This document shows, one piece after another, positions 35,879 through 44,716 of a stretch of DNA of 64,000 bases. The DNA is from DASWJZ01 sp963846475 (lineage in GTDB: Bacteria; Pseudomonadota; Alphaproteobacteria; Rhizobiales; Afifellaceae), in the NCBI GenBank assembly GCA_963846475.1, contig CAWJVZ010000004.1, positions 1,550,001 through 1,614,000 of the forward strand, written 5' to 3'. A model generated the notes under the pieces. It did not search any database and was not told the DNA's origin. It saw only the letters and a program-made list of their open reading frames with translations. Each line of letters opens with the position of its first letter. The stretch's first letter is position 1. A program made the translations under genes and the position numbers.

Positions 35879-35962
35879 ATGACCTTCATCAAGCCTCTGA
35901 ATTTCGTCGTCGTCGGCGTCGCATTCACCTTCCTGGCAGCAATCGTTTTAGGCGTGCTTTGA
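35879..35962 (+). CDS. 27-residue membrane peptide
   Basis: ATG at 35879 with AGGGAGG nine bases upstream opens a 27-codon frame reading MTFIKPLNFVVVGVAFTFLA and then AIVLGVL before TGA. It forms a single transmembrane helix with a short cytoplasmic N-terminus. The strong ribosome-binding site, the perfect hydrophobic pattern and the position in an otherwise empty 460-base gap support a real small protein. Function unknown. Confidence 0.6.
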   Translation: MTFIKPLNFVVVGVAFTFLAAIVLGVL

Positions 35963-36046
35963 GGCGGGCGGAGACCGGCCGCAAGCACCGCGCTCGGGGC
36001 CGTAGCGGAAACTGAAGTCTCGACCCGCTAGCTTCATTGCTACGCC

Positions 36047-36943
36047 TCAGGCGGCGGCGCGCTCGGCGTCGGGAAATACGCCGCAGAAGCGGCATGCGAC
36101 CTCCGCGAGTTCTGCCCGGTTGAGGGTGTAGATGTGAAAGGCGTCGACTCCGCGCCTAATGAGATCCGCCATTTGCTCGGCCGCCACGGCGGCAGCTACC
36201 AGCCGGTGCGTCTCGCCGTCCGGATCGAGGTCGCCGAAACGGCGCGCCAGGCTCGCCGGAATGGATGCGCCGCAGCGCGCGGCGAACCCCGCCACGGATG
36301 CGAAACGGTGAATCGGCATGATGCCGGGAACGATCGGGATGAAGATGCCGGCCCGCCGGACCCGCTCCACATAGGCGTCGAAAAGGTCGTTGTCGAAAAA
36401 GAATTGGGTGATCGCCCGGTCCGCGCCCGCATCCACCTTGCGCTGCAAGGCTGCGATTTCGGCGCGCCAGTCGGCGCTATGGGGGTGCCGCTCCGGATAA
36501 GCGGCGACCGAGACTTCGACCGCGCCCGCTTTCTTCAGTGCTGCGACAAGATCCGCAGTGTCGCGAAAGCCCGCGGAATGGGCCACATAAGGCTCTGCAA
36601 GGCCGCCCGGCGGATCGCCCCGGAGCGCTACGAAGCGGTCGATCCCGGCCGCCCGGAACGCCGCGATCACCTCGCCAAGCTCATCGCAGCTTGCGCCGGC
36701 GCAGGTCAGATGCGCGGCCGTCAGCAGCCCCATCCTGGCCACCCGCTTTACGGTTCCGAACGAGCGCTCCTGCGAAGAGCCGCCGGCGCCGTAGGTGACC
36801 GAAACGAAATACGGGTTGAAGCGGGCCAGCCGCGCCACGGTATCGTCGAGTACCTGCGCCTGCGCGTCGGTCTTCGGCGGAAAGAATTCGAAAGAGATGG
36901 CGGGCGGGCGAATTCCCGCTGAGCCTCGAGCCGAATAGGTCAT
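36047..36943 (-). CDS. metF: 5,10-methylenetetrahydrofolate reductase
   Basis: 298 residues. It reduces methylene-THF to methyl-THF, the methyl donor for methionine synthase. Motifs include ISFEFFPPKTD, FVSVTYGAGGS, HLTCAG, ALRGDPPGG, ADRAITQFFFDNDLF, PGIMPIHRF and DAFHIYTLNRAELA. FAD is the cofactor. Its start overlaps the stop of the upstream ArsR–methyltransferase gene by ATGA, so the two are coupled. Confidence 0.95.
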   Translation of the reverse strand: MTYSARGSAGIRPPAISFEFFPPKTDAQAQVLDDTVARLARFNPYFVSVTYGAGGSSQERSFGTVKRVARMGLLTAAHLTCAGASCDELGEVIAAFRAAGIDRFVALRGDPPGGLAEPYVAHSAGFRDTADLVAALKKAGAVEVSVAAYPERHPHSADWRAEIAALQRKVDAGADRAITQFFFDNDLFDAYVERVRRAGIFIPIVPGIMPIHRFASVAGFAARCGASIPASLARRFGDLDPDGETHRLVAAAVAAEQMADLIRRGVDAFHIYTLNRAELAEVACRFCGVFPDAERAAA

Positions 36944-37932
36944 AGCCTCGCCTCTCCTGTTTCGCGTCCCGCCTCCGCGGCGCGGCGATCGAGCGCCGTC
37001 CAGATGGTGACCGTAAGGCCGCCGGAATTTTCGGCCGGCGCGAGGTCCTCGACAGCGTCGACTTCCAGCCCGGCCGTCCGCAGCCATTGCTCCATCTGCG
37101 CATGGCTGAAGCCGAGCCGGCGATGCGCCTGGCTCTGCCGCAGGAATTCCAGTTCGTGCGGCGCGAAGTCGATGATGAGCATGCGCCCGGCGGGCGCGAG
37201 CGCCGTGGCGCCCTCCGCTATCGCGGCTGCGGGATCGTCGAGGAAGTGGAGTACCTGGTGGATGACGACCAGGTCGAAACTGTCGCGAAGCACGGGCAGA
37301 TTCGTGCCGTCGCCGATTCGGACCCGCGCATGGGCGATGCCGGCGCGCTCCAGATTGGCGCGCGCCATCCCCAGCATGGCCGGCGAGAGGTCGACGCCGA
37401 GGGCCCGCTCACAACGCTCGGCGAAGAGCTCCAGCATGCGGCCGGTGCCGGTGCCGATATCGAGCATGGCGCGGAACGGCCCCTCGCCAGCTCGCGCCAG
37501 GATCGCCGCCTCGACCTGCCGCTCCGGCACGTGCAGGGAGCGGATTTCGTCCCAACGGCTGGCGTGTTCGGCGAAATAGCGCTCCGCCGCTTCCCGGTTC
37601 TGCCGCTTGAGGCCGGCGAGCCGCTCGCGGTCGCGCCGCAGCTTCGCGTCGGCCGGATCGAGCCCTTTGAGGATGCCGAGCGCCACTCCGCGGCCAAAAT
37701 CCTGGTCGGCCAGGCGATAATAGACCCAGGAGCCTTCCGGATTGCGGGCGACCAGGCCGGCTTCGGCGAGTACCTTCAAATGTCTCGAAATGCGCGGCTG
37801 CGATTGCCCGAGAATCTCGGTCAGCTCCTTGACCGTGCGTTCGCCGTCCGCAAGCAGCGCCAGCAGCCGCACGCGGGTCTCGTCTCCGGCTGCCTTCAGC
37901 TGACTAACAAGAAGGTCGATCGGCGAACTCAC
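36940..37932 (-). CDS. ArsR-type HTH regulator fused to SAM-dependent methyltransferase domain
   Basis: 330 residues from a GTG at 37932 (GAGG five bases upstream). The N-terminal winged helix (residues about 10–85) has LVSQLKAAGDETRVRLLALL and GQSQPRISRHLKVLAEAGLV. The C-terminal class I methyltransferase has LDIGTGTGRMLELFAERC (SAM-binding loop) and GVDLSPAMLGMARANL. The fusion sits in front of metF. In alphaproteobacteria such fusions are thought to sense SAM and regulate methionine genes (SamR-like). An inverted repeat upstream is a good operator. Whether the methyltransferase is catalytic is unknown. Confidence 0.85.
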   Translation of the reverse strand: MSSPIDLLVSQLKAAGDETRVRLLALLADGERTVKELTEILGQSQPRISRHLKVLAEAGLVARNPEGSWVYYRLADQDFGRGVALGILKGLDPADAKLRRDRERLAGLKRQNREAAERYFAEHASRWDEIRSLHVPERQVEAAILARAGEGPFRAMLDIGTGTGRMLELFAERCERALGVDLSPAMLGMARANLERAGIAHARVRIGDGTNLPVLRDSFDLVVIHQVLHFLDDPAAAIAEGATALAPAGRMLIIDFAPHELEFLRQSQAHRRLGFSHAQMEQWLRTAGLEVDAVEDLAPAENSGGLTVTIWTALDRRAAEAGRETGEARL

Positions 37933-37948
37933 CTGATCCTCGGAAGGT

Positions 37949-37972
37949 CGATATGCGGATATCTTTATATCG
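37949..37972 (-). promoter_or_regulatory. inverted-repeat operator for the ArsR–methyltransferase/metF operon
   Basis: CGATAT (37949–37954) and ATATCG (37967–37972) are perfect inverted arms separated by 12 bases, with GATATC inside the spacer. The site is 17 bases upstream of the GTG start. ArsR-family regulators of methionine and SAH metabolism use AT-rich ATATC/GATAT repeats of this kind, so autoregulation is likely. Confidence 0.6.
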
Positions 37973-38196
37973 TTACGCGTTTGCGTCAAGCGGTAATGGT
38001 CGATTCCCTGTGCGGCTTCTTCCGCTTGCCCGGATGGGACCATGGCTCGGTGTCGAAAAGGGAGGTTGGATGGAGCGGAGGCTTCGCCCCGGTTAATCGG
38101 GCGCAAGAGCACTTGTCCCCATGGCGATTGTGCATCGCACCCAATCGGGCTAGCAGCACATCCACGCTGCAGTAGCGGCAGGGAGGCCACGGTTTC

Positions 38197-40866
38197 ATGG
38201 CGAAGTGGGTGTACACCTTCGGCGACGGCAAAGCCGAGGGATCGGCGGCGATGAAGGAGCTTTTGGGCGGCAAGGGCGCCAACCTTGCCGAGATGGCGAG
38301 CCTCGGCCTCCCCGTCCCGCCGGGCTTCACCATGACCACTGAAGTGTGCACCTGGTTCTATGCGAACAATCGATTCTATCCGCCGGAGCTGAAGGCCGAA
38401 GTCGAGGCGGCGCTCGACTTTATGGCCGCGCTGACCGGCAGGCGCTTCGGCGATCCCGACAATCCGCTCCTCGTATCGGTCCGCTCAGGGGCCCGCGCCT
38501 CAATGCCGGGCATGATGGACACCGTCCTCAATCTCGGCCTGAACGACGCCACGGTGGCGGCGCTTGCGGCAGCCGCGGATCCGCGTTTTGCCTATGATTC
38601 CTACCGGCGCTTCATCCAGATGTACGGCAACGTCGTGCTCGGTGTGGAGCACCACGAATTCGAATCGATCCTGGAGCTGCAGCGCGAGCGCTGCGGCGCC
38701 GAGCAGGACACCGACATGGGTGCCGAGGACTGGCAGAGGGTCGTCGCGCTTTACAAGGAGCTGGTCGAAGAGCAGCTCGGCGCGCCCTTCCCGCAGGGAC
38801 CGGAAGACCAGCTCTGGGGAGCCGTTGGCGCCGTTTTCGGTTCGTGGATGAACGCCCGCGCCATCGCTTACCGGCAGCTGCACGACATCCCGGCCAACTG
38901 GGGCACCGCCGTCAACGTCCAGGCCATGGTGTTCGGCAACATGGGCGAGACCTCGGCGACCGGCGTCGCCTTCACCCGCAACCCCTCTACCGGCGAGAAG
39001 GCGCTTTACGGCGAATTCCTGGTCAATGCGCAGGGCGAGGACGTCGTGGCCGGCATCCGCACCCCGCAGGATCTGACCGAGGCGGCGCGCCTCGCCTCGG
39101 GCGCGCTCGCGCCGTCGCTGGAAGTGGCCATGCCGGACGCCTATGCCGAGTTCCGCCGCATCGCCGATCGGCTGGAAAGCCACTACCGCGACATGCAGGA
39201 CCTGGAATTCACCATCGAGCGCGGCAAGCTGTGGATGCTGCAGACCCGGAGCGGCAAGCGCACCGCCAAGGCGGCGCTGAAGATCGCCGTCGACATGGCG
39301 GCGGAGGGCTTGATCAGTCGCGAGGAGGCCATCGCCCGCATCGAGCCTGGCTCGCTCGACCAGCTTCTCCACCCGACGCTCGACCCTGACGGTTCGCGGC
39401 GTCTGATCGCCCGCGGCCTGCCGGCCTCGCCCGGCGCCGCTACCGGCGAGATCGTCTTCACGGCGGAGGAGGCGCAGAGGCACGCGCAGGACGGCCGAAA
39501 AGTCCTTCTGGTGCGGAGCGAAACGAGCCCGGAAGACATCCACGGCATGATCGCCGCGCTCGGCATCCTCACCGCCCGCGGCGGCATGACCAGCCACGCC
39601 GCCGTGGTGGCGCGCGGCATGGGAAAACCCTGCGTCTGCGGCGCCGGCGCGGTAAAGATCGACGCCAAGGCGGGTACCATGATCGTGGGCGGCAGGGCCT
39701 GGCATGCCGGGGATGTGATCACCATCGACGGCGGCGCCGGCGAGGTGTTCGACGGCGAAGTGGCGATGCTGCAGCCGGAGCTTACCGGCGACTTCGGTAC
39801 GCTGATCGGCTGGGCCGACGCAGTGCGCCGCATGAAGGTGCGGGCCAATGCCGAAACACCGAACGACGCCCGCGCGGCGCGCGAATTCGGCGCCGAGGGG
39901 ATCGGCCTCTGCCGCACCGAGCACATGTTTTTCGAGGGCGAGCGCATCCTCGCAGTGCGCGAGATGATCCTCGCCCATACGGCCGAAGGGCGCCGCGCGG
40001 CGCTGGAGAAACTGCTGCCCTTCCAGCGCGACGATTTCATCGAGTTGTTCAGCATCATGCGAGGCTTGCCGGTTACCATCCGGCTTCTCGATCCGCCGCT
40101 GCACGAATTCCTGCCGAAGACCGAGGAGGAGATTGCCGAGGTCGCGGCATCCATGCAGGTCGACCCGGCGCTGCTGGCTGAGCGCGTAACCCTGCTCACC
40201 GAGGCCAATCCGATGCTGGGCCATCGCGGCTGCCGGCTGCTCATCACCTATCCGGAAATCCCCGAGATGCAGACCCGCGCCATTCTGGAAGCGGCCGTCG
40301 AGGCGGCGCGGCGTACCGGCGAGCCGGTCGCGCCGGAGATCATGGTGCCGCTTGTCGGCATGAAAACCGAACTCGACCGCGTCAAGGCGACGATCGACGC
40401 GACCGCGGAAAAGCTGCGCGCCGAGACCGGCGCGGCGATCGAATACAGCGTCGGCACGATGATCGAGCTGCCGCGCGCCGCGCTGCGTGCCCAGGAGATC
40501 GCCGAAAGCGCCGACTTCTTCTCTTTCGGCACAAACGATCTGACGCAGACCACCTTCGGCATTTCACGCGACGACGCCGCCGGCTTCATCGGCCCCTATC
40601 AGGAGATGGGGCTGATCGAAAAGGATCCGTTCATGACGCTGGACACGGAGGGCGTGGGCGTCCTTATCCGGGTCGCCGCCAACGAGGGACGCAAGGCGAA
40701 GCCGGAGCTGAAGCTCGGCATCTGCGGCGAGCACGGCGGCGATCCCGCCTCGATCCGCTTCTGCGACAGCGTCGGCCTCGACTACGTCTCATGCTCGCCG
40801 TTCCGGGTGCCGATCGCCCGGCTGGCCGCCGCCCAAGCGGCATTGCTGAGCCGGCAGGGTGTCTGA
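38197..40866 (+). CDS. ppdK: pyruvate, phosphate dikinase
   Basis: 889 residues. It interconverts pyruvate + ATP + Pi with PEP + AMP + PPi. The N-terminal nucleotide-binding domain has LGGKGANLAEMASLGLPVPP. The central swivelling domain has the phosphorylated histidine in GGMTSHAAVVARGMGKPCVC. The C-terminal TIM barrel has GTNDLTQTTFG and the catalytic cysteine in ICGEHGGDP. Length is exactly typical. GGGAGG lies nine bases upstream of the ATG. It is transcribed alone and probably supports gluconeogenesis together with glpX. Confidence 0.97.
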   Translation: MAKWVYTFGDGKAEGSAAMKELLGGKGANLAEMASLGLPVPPGFTMTTEVCTWFYANNRFYPPELKAEVEAALDFMAALTGRRFGDPDNPLLVSVRSGARASMPGMMDTVLNLGLNDATVAALAAAADPRFAYDSYRRFIQMYGNVVLGVEHHEFESILELQRERCGAEQDTDMGAEDWQRVVALYKELVEEQLGAPFPQGPEDQLWGAVGAVFGSWMNARAIAYRQLHDIPANWGTAVNVQAMVFGNMGETSATGVAFTRNPSTGEKALYGEFLVNAQGEDVVAGIRTPQDLTEAARLASGALAPSLEVAMPDAYAEFRRIADRLESHYRDMQDLEFTIERGKLWMLQTRSGKRTAKAALKIAVDMAAEGLISREEAIARIEPGSLDQLLHPTLDPDGSRRLIARGLPASPGAATGEIVFTAEEAQRHAQDGRKVLLVRSETSPEDIHGMIAALGILTARGGMTSHAAVVARGMGKPCVCGAGAVKIDAKAGTMIVGGRAWHAGDVITIDGGAGEVFDGEVAMLQPELTGDFGTLIGWADAVRRMKVRANAETPNDARAAREFGAEGIGLCRTEHMFFEGERILAVREMILAHTAEGRRAALEKLLPFQRDDFIELFSIMRGLPVTIRLLDPPLHEFLPKTEEEIAEVAASMQVDPALLAERVTLLTEANPMLGHRGCRLLITYPEIPEMQTRAILEAAVEAARRTGEPVAPEIMVPLVGMKTELDRVKATIDATAEKLRAETGAAIEYSVGTMIELPRAALRAQEIAESADFFSFGTNDLTQTTFGISRDDAAGFIGPYQEMGLIEKDPFMTLDTEGVGVLIRVAANEGRKAKPELKLGICGEHGGDPASIRFCDSVGLDYVSCSPFRVPIARLAAAQAALLSRQGV

Positions 40867-41069
40867 AAAGACCCTGCGGGTTCCTCATTCTCGCCCCATT
40901 ACGCCGGAAAAAGCGGCCCCTCGGAAGGGGGCGGCACCGCGTGCGGAACGATCACGCGTCCGGTTAACCGCCCATAAACCTCAACCCTGTTTTAATCGGG
41001 TTGATACAACGGCGTCGGATGGTGTTGCCGGGATGCAACAAACCATCCAATGAAGGGGGTACCTCCGTA

Positions 41070-42209
41070 GTGCACGCATCAGCCGCGCGTTTGCGCCTTG
41101 TCAAGCTTGCCGCCGCCACGAGCATCGTATCGGTCGCCGCCGTCGCCACGGCAACGCCGACCGCAATCCACAGCGCAACCGACCAGGCGATCCTGGCGGC
41201 CGTCGCAACAGACCTTACAACTCGCGACCTCGGTCTGAGTTCCGTCGAAATCGCCGAGCCCGTCGCTACCGTGACAATCGAGGGCACAGAGAAGCCGGAG
41301 CTTGCGGTCGAAAGGCGCCGCGCCTATGCGGCGATCGAGGACCTGCCCTCCTCGGGCCAGGTCGCCGCTTTCGACCTTACCTCACCGCACGACGACGCTC
41401 TCCCGGCGCTCGCCTTTTCGGCGCGGCAGCGGCCCCTCGAATTGGAGCAGGTCGCCTATTCCACGTTCGTCAAGCCGAAGCGGGAGACTTCGCCGGTCGT
41501 TGTCGCGACCCGGCTGCCGCAGGCCAAGCCGGAGATCGATTGGCGCAAGCCCGGCGCTGCCGTCAGCGTCGAGACGTCGACGGTGCTGGCCTATGCGCCG
41601 GCGGTGCAGATGAGCGAAGCGCCGTTCGACGCGCTTCTCGGCGGCACGCGCAAAGACGCGCTCGCCGACGATACCCATATGCCGCGCCCGCGGCCCGACC
41701 CGGACGAGGTGCTGACCTGGCTCGACGGGAGGGCGCTCGGCCAGTTCGCCCCCGGCCAGCACGACTGGGTGAAGAACCCGCTGCCGGCCAGCGTCCACTC
41801 GGCCAAGGAGCAGAAATGCCTTGCCGAGGGCATCTATTTCGAGGCGCGCGGCGAGCCGGAGCTCGGCCAGGCGGCCGTCGCCCAGGTCATCCTCAACCGC
41901 GTCCGCAACCCCACCTATCCCGACACGATCTGCGGCGTCGTCTACCAGAACAAGCACCTGCGCAACCGCTGCCAGTTCTCCTTCGCCTGCGACGGCATTC
42001 CCGACCGGATCTATTCCAAGCGGGCCTTCAAGGCGGCCGAGCGCATCGCCGCGAAGGTCACCGACGGCGACATCTGGATCGAGGAGGTCGGCGACTCCAC
42101 CCATTATTACGCCAATTACGTCAGCCCGCGCTGGGCCAGGACGATGAAGAAGATGGAGACCATCGGGGCCCACCTCTTCTACCGCACCCGCTACGGCGGC
42201 TGGTCCTGA
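41070..42209 (+). CDS. SleB-type cell wall hydrolase
   Basis: 379 residues from GTG 41070. The N-terminal signal or anchor segment is LVKLAAATSIVSVAAVATAT. A long variable linker (residues about 40–240) precedes a Hydrolase_2 domain: CLAEGIYFEARGEPELGQAA, VAQVILNRVRNPTYPDTICG, CQFSFACDG and STHYYANYVSPRWA. These are peptidoglycan hydrolases related to germination enzyme SleB; in rhizobia they are conserved periplasmic autolysins. A terminator follows 28 bases after the stop. Confidence 0.88.
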   Translation: MHASAARLRLVKLAAATSIVSVAAVATATPTAIHSATDQAILAAVATDLTTRDLGLSSVEIAEPVATVTIEGTEKPELAVERRRAYAAIEDLPSSGQVAAFDLTSPHDDALPALAFSARQRPLELEQVAYSTFVKPKRETSPVVVATRLPQAKPEIDWRKPGAAVSVETSTVLAYAPAVQMSEAPFDALLGGTRKDALADDTHMPRPRPDPDEVLTWLDGRALGQFAPGQHDWVKNPLPASVHSAKEQKCLAEGIYFEARGEPELGQAAVAQVILNRVRNPTYPDTICGVVYQNKHLRNRCQFSFACDGIPDRIYSKRAFKAAERIAAKVTDGDIWIEEVGDSTHYYANYVSPRWARTMKKMETIGAHLFYRTRYGGWS

Positions 42210-42237
42210 GGTTTTTCCGGCGCAAATTGACGAGCCG

Positions 42238-42261
42238 AGCGCGCCCACGGGCGCGCTTTTT
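42238..42261 (+). terminator. Rho-independent terminator of the cell wall hydrolase gene
   Basis: AGCGCGCC (42238–42245) pairs with GGCGCGCT (42250–42257) around a CACG loop and is followed by TTTTT. It stands 28 bases after the stop codon. Confidence 0.9.
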
Positions 42262-42719
42262 CGTTTCAGCCGGCGCGCGGCTCGATCGGTCGCGGGCGCG
42301 CCTTTTCGTCCCGCGGCCCTGAAGCCCGAGGCTATCAAAGAGCTTTTTTTGGCCTCCTCGCTTGAGGAGGGAGCGGAGCGCCTGAAGAACGCCTCGCAAA
42401 TTTAAAAGTGGCGCCTCCAGGCGCTCCGCGCGGCGTTATACGTTCCCCAACTCGCCCTATCGTCTTCCCGTCCCGCCCCGTGCTTGCGCATTGGGCAGAA
42501 GCTCTAGCCGTGCAACATCCGGCACCGGGATTGCTCCCGAGGGGGGCCCTTCTGAGGAACGCCGTCCCGGCTCCTGACCGAGGCTCCGTGGCGGCGCCGC
42601 CCACTGCTCCCGAAAAGCTCCGGTCCTTGCATCCCGGTCCCTCGTCGAGCAGCGGTATTTGGCGAGCTAGCACAAACGAGGAGGATTGTCTAGGACTTTT
42701 TTCACACGGCTCTAACATT
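42262..42719. other. non-coding stretch with two perfect hairpins
   Basis: No credible gene is seen. CCTCCTC/GAGGAGG (42353–42359/42364–42370) forms a 7-bp hairpin next to a run of seven T. CGGAGCGCCTG/CAGGCGCTCCG (42374–42384/42418–42428) is an 11-bp perfect stem around a 33-base AT-richer loop. They may belong to an unknown RNA, a repeat or the remains of a mobile element. The remainder (42430–42719) shows nothing I can name. Confidence 0.4.
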
Positions 42720-42812
42720 CCCCTCCCCCTCGTGGGGAGGGGTACGGGGCGGGGTCTTCGATGCCGTGCTCGACGTTAGACGACCCCTCCCCAGCCCCTC
42801 CCCACAAGGGGG
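42720..42812. repeat. GC-rich palindromic intergenic repeat at IS5 left end
   Basis: CCCCTCCCC/GGGGAGGGG (42720–42728/42734–42742) is a perfect hairpin. The whole left arm is roughly complementary to CCCCTCCCCAGCCCCTCCCC plus ACAAGGGGG at 42785–42812, giving a nested fold of about 90 bases. The same CCACAAGGGGG string follows the IS5 element at 43990–44001, and a relative is at 25236–25268. Confidence 0.55.
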
Positions 42813-43989
42813 ATCGTTGCGAATTTCTGTGGTTGTGATTCAACGGGGAGCAGGAATGCTTTTCGGGAGCCATGGCATGGCCGGTCGCGATCAGCTGAGC
42901 TTGTCGGAGGCTTTGGTGGCCTCGCAAGTGGGACGCAACGAGGCGCTGGAGAAGCTGGCGCAGGCGGTGAAGTGGTATCGCTTCGAGAAGCTGCTTGGGC
43001 GGCTCAAGCCGGAAGCGGCGGGGCGGCCGCCCTTCGATCCTCTGCTGATGTTCAAGGCGTTGTTGTTGCAGCAATGGTACCGGCTGTCGGATGCCGAGCT
43101 GGAGGAGGCGGTGAACGACCGCATGTCGTTCCGGCGGTTCTTGGGCCTGTCGCTGCAGGATGCGGCACCCGATCACACGACGCTGTGCCGCTTCCGCAAC
43201 CGCTTGTCGGAGGCGGGTCTGGCGGAGAAGCTGTTTGCCGAGTTCGAGCGCCAGCTGGAACGCAGCGGTCTTCTGTTGAAGCGCGGCACGATGATCGACG
43301 CCACTCTGGTGGCGACGCCGTATCGGCCGGGCCGCAGCGGCGCCGCGTCGGAGGAGGCCGTGCCTGCCGTCGATGGCGATGCGGCGCTGACCGCGCGCAA
43401 GGGGCAGCGCGGCACCCATTACGGCTACAAGGCGCATGCCGGCGTGGACGTCGACACACGGCTGATCCGCAGGCTCCAGCTGACGCCGGCTAACGTCAAC
43501 GAGACGGTGGTGGCCAATGCGCTCGTCTGCCGCGACGAAGCGGCGATCTACGCCGACAAGGCTTATGCCAAGCGGCAGCGGCGGCAATGGCTGCAGGAGC
43601 TGCGCATCAAGGACCGCATCATGCACAAAAGCTGGGGCGGGGGGCCGCCGCTGCGCGCTTCGCAGAAGCGCCATAACGGATTGATTGCGCCGGTCAGGGC
43701 GCAGATAGAAGGGGTCTTCGCCACGCTCAAGCGCTGGATGGGTTTCGACCGCGTCCGTTATGTCGGCCTTGCCAAGAACACGGCGCATCTGCACCTCGTC
43801 GCGCTCGCCTACAACATGACCCGCTCGCTCAAGCTTTCCGGCTGACGGGCGATGTGCGCCCAAATCCTGCCCGCGATGCCCAATGGCCCCGAACCAACCC
43901 GGAACAAAGGCCTCAAATCCACCTGCCGAACCGGCAAAACACCGCCTCAAGCCAGCAACCACTACAACTGGCCAATTTCGCAACGATCT
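42811..43989 (+). mobile_element. IS5-family insertion sequence
   Basis: About 1.18 kb. The left end GATCGTTGCGAA (42812–42823) is repeated inverted at the right (TTCGCAACGATC, 43977–43988), with partial matching continuing inwards. One complete transposase lies between them. The element is inserted in a GC-rich palindromic repeat, and CCACAAGGGGG occurs on both outer sides. That string is longer than IS5 target duplications and probably belongs to the repeat itself. Confidence 0.8.
42856..43845 (+). CDS. IS5-family transposase (DDE)
   Basis: 329 residues; ATG at 42856 preceded by GGGGAGCAGGA. N-terminal DUF772 domain (FDPLLMFKALLLQQWYRLSD, DAAPDHTTLCRFRNRL) and DDE catalytic domain: first Asp in GTMIDATLVATPYRP, second in IYADKAYAKRQ, Glu in RAQIEGVFATLKRWMGFDRV. 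HYGYKAHAGVD is typical for the family. The frame is intact and the inverted repeats are present, so it is probably active. Confidence 0.95.
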   Translation: MLFGSHGMAGRDQLSLSEALVASQVGRNEALEKLAQAVKWYRFEKLLGRLKPEAAGRPPFDPLLMFKALLLQQWYRLSDAELEEAVNDRMSFRRFLGLSLQDAAPDHTTLCRFRNRLSEAGLAEKLFAEFERQLERSGLLLKRGTMIDATLVATPYRPGRSGAASEEAVPAVDGDAALTARKGQRGTHYGYKAHAGVDVDTRLIRRLQLTPANVNETVVANALVCRDEAAIYADKAYAKRQRRQWLQELRIKDRIMHKSWGGGPPLRASQKRHNGLIAPVRAQIEGVFATLKRWMGFDRVRYVGLAKNTAHLHLVALAYNMTRSLKLSG

Positions 43990-44033
43990 CCACAAGGGGG
44001 AGGGGAGCGCGCCCGAGCATGTCGATCCCGGCG

Positions 44034-44513
44034 CTAGGCGGCGCGTGGCGCGCCGGGCGGGCGCTGGCCTGAGGAGAAGGCGAAGTCGACCACCTCGAGG
44101 CCCTGCCGCTCGCCGGTCTCAACGGCCTGAAAGGCGACGCGGAGCGTCATTCCGTAATAGGAGACGAGGTCCTTCAGCCGGTCCTGCAGCCGCTGCATGG
44201 CGAAGGGCTCGAGCGGGATCGTCAGCACGGTCTCCTGCGGCGACAGCAGAAACTCGAGGCGCTTTCGCGAGTCGGAGCGCACGATCATGGCGCGGGCCGG
44301 ATGCACGCGGCGGTCGCCGACCTGGCTCCGGTAGCTGACTTCGCCGATAAGAATGACCCCTTCGCCCTCCTCGCGGCCGGAGCGGCCGAGGCGCACATTG
44401 AATGTCCAGCTGGTGGCGCTGAACAGCATCGCGACGCGCGGAGCGGCCGCTTCCTGGCCGGCCGACGCCGCCTGCGGCTCGGCCCTGCCGTGCGCCTCCG
44501 CCTCGTCGATCAT
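44034..44513 (-). CDS. hypothetical soluble protein
   Basis: 159 residues with no signal peptide or membrane helix. The middle (VAMLFSATSWTFNVRLGRSG, VILIGEVSYRSQVGDRRVHP) looks like a beta-rich domain and the end (MQRLQDRLKDLVSYYGMTL) is helical. I do not recognise it. Codon use is like the neighbours. It ends 45 bases from the IS5 right end; the IS lies downstream, so it does not interrupt the gene. Confidence 0.55.
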   Translation of the reverse strand: MIDEAEAHGRAEPQAASAGQEAAAPRVAMLFSATSWTFNVRLGRSGREEGEGVILIGEVSYRSQVGDRRVHPARAMIVRSDSRKRLEFLLSPQETVLTIPLEPFAMQRLQDRLKDLVSYYGMTLRVAFQAVETGERQGLEVVDFAFSSGQRPPGAPRAA

Positions 44514-44716
44514 TCTAAGAAGACCCCGCCGGCCGCCTCAGAAGGCTCAGGCACTCCTGATCGGCCCGAGACCCTGCACGGCCCGAATGAGCGATGGAAC
44601 GAGCGGCGCGGATCCATACGGCTTTCGCCGGCCTCCGGGGCAACTACGCGCAACTCTCGCCCGCGATTGCAGCGCAAGGATGCGTGCCATGCGAGGCGGG
44701 GCCGGTCAAGCGCAGG

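Noticed and set aside
38500..40224. a 574-codon open frame antisense to ppdK
   Set aside because: Arg/His/Ala-rich shadow; ppdK on the plus strand has all catalytic motifs.
42801..44001. CCACAAGGGGG on both sides of the IS5 element as target duplication
   Set aside because: Eleven bases is too long for IS5-family duplications, and the string belongs to a palindromic repeat found elsewhere in the window.
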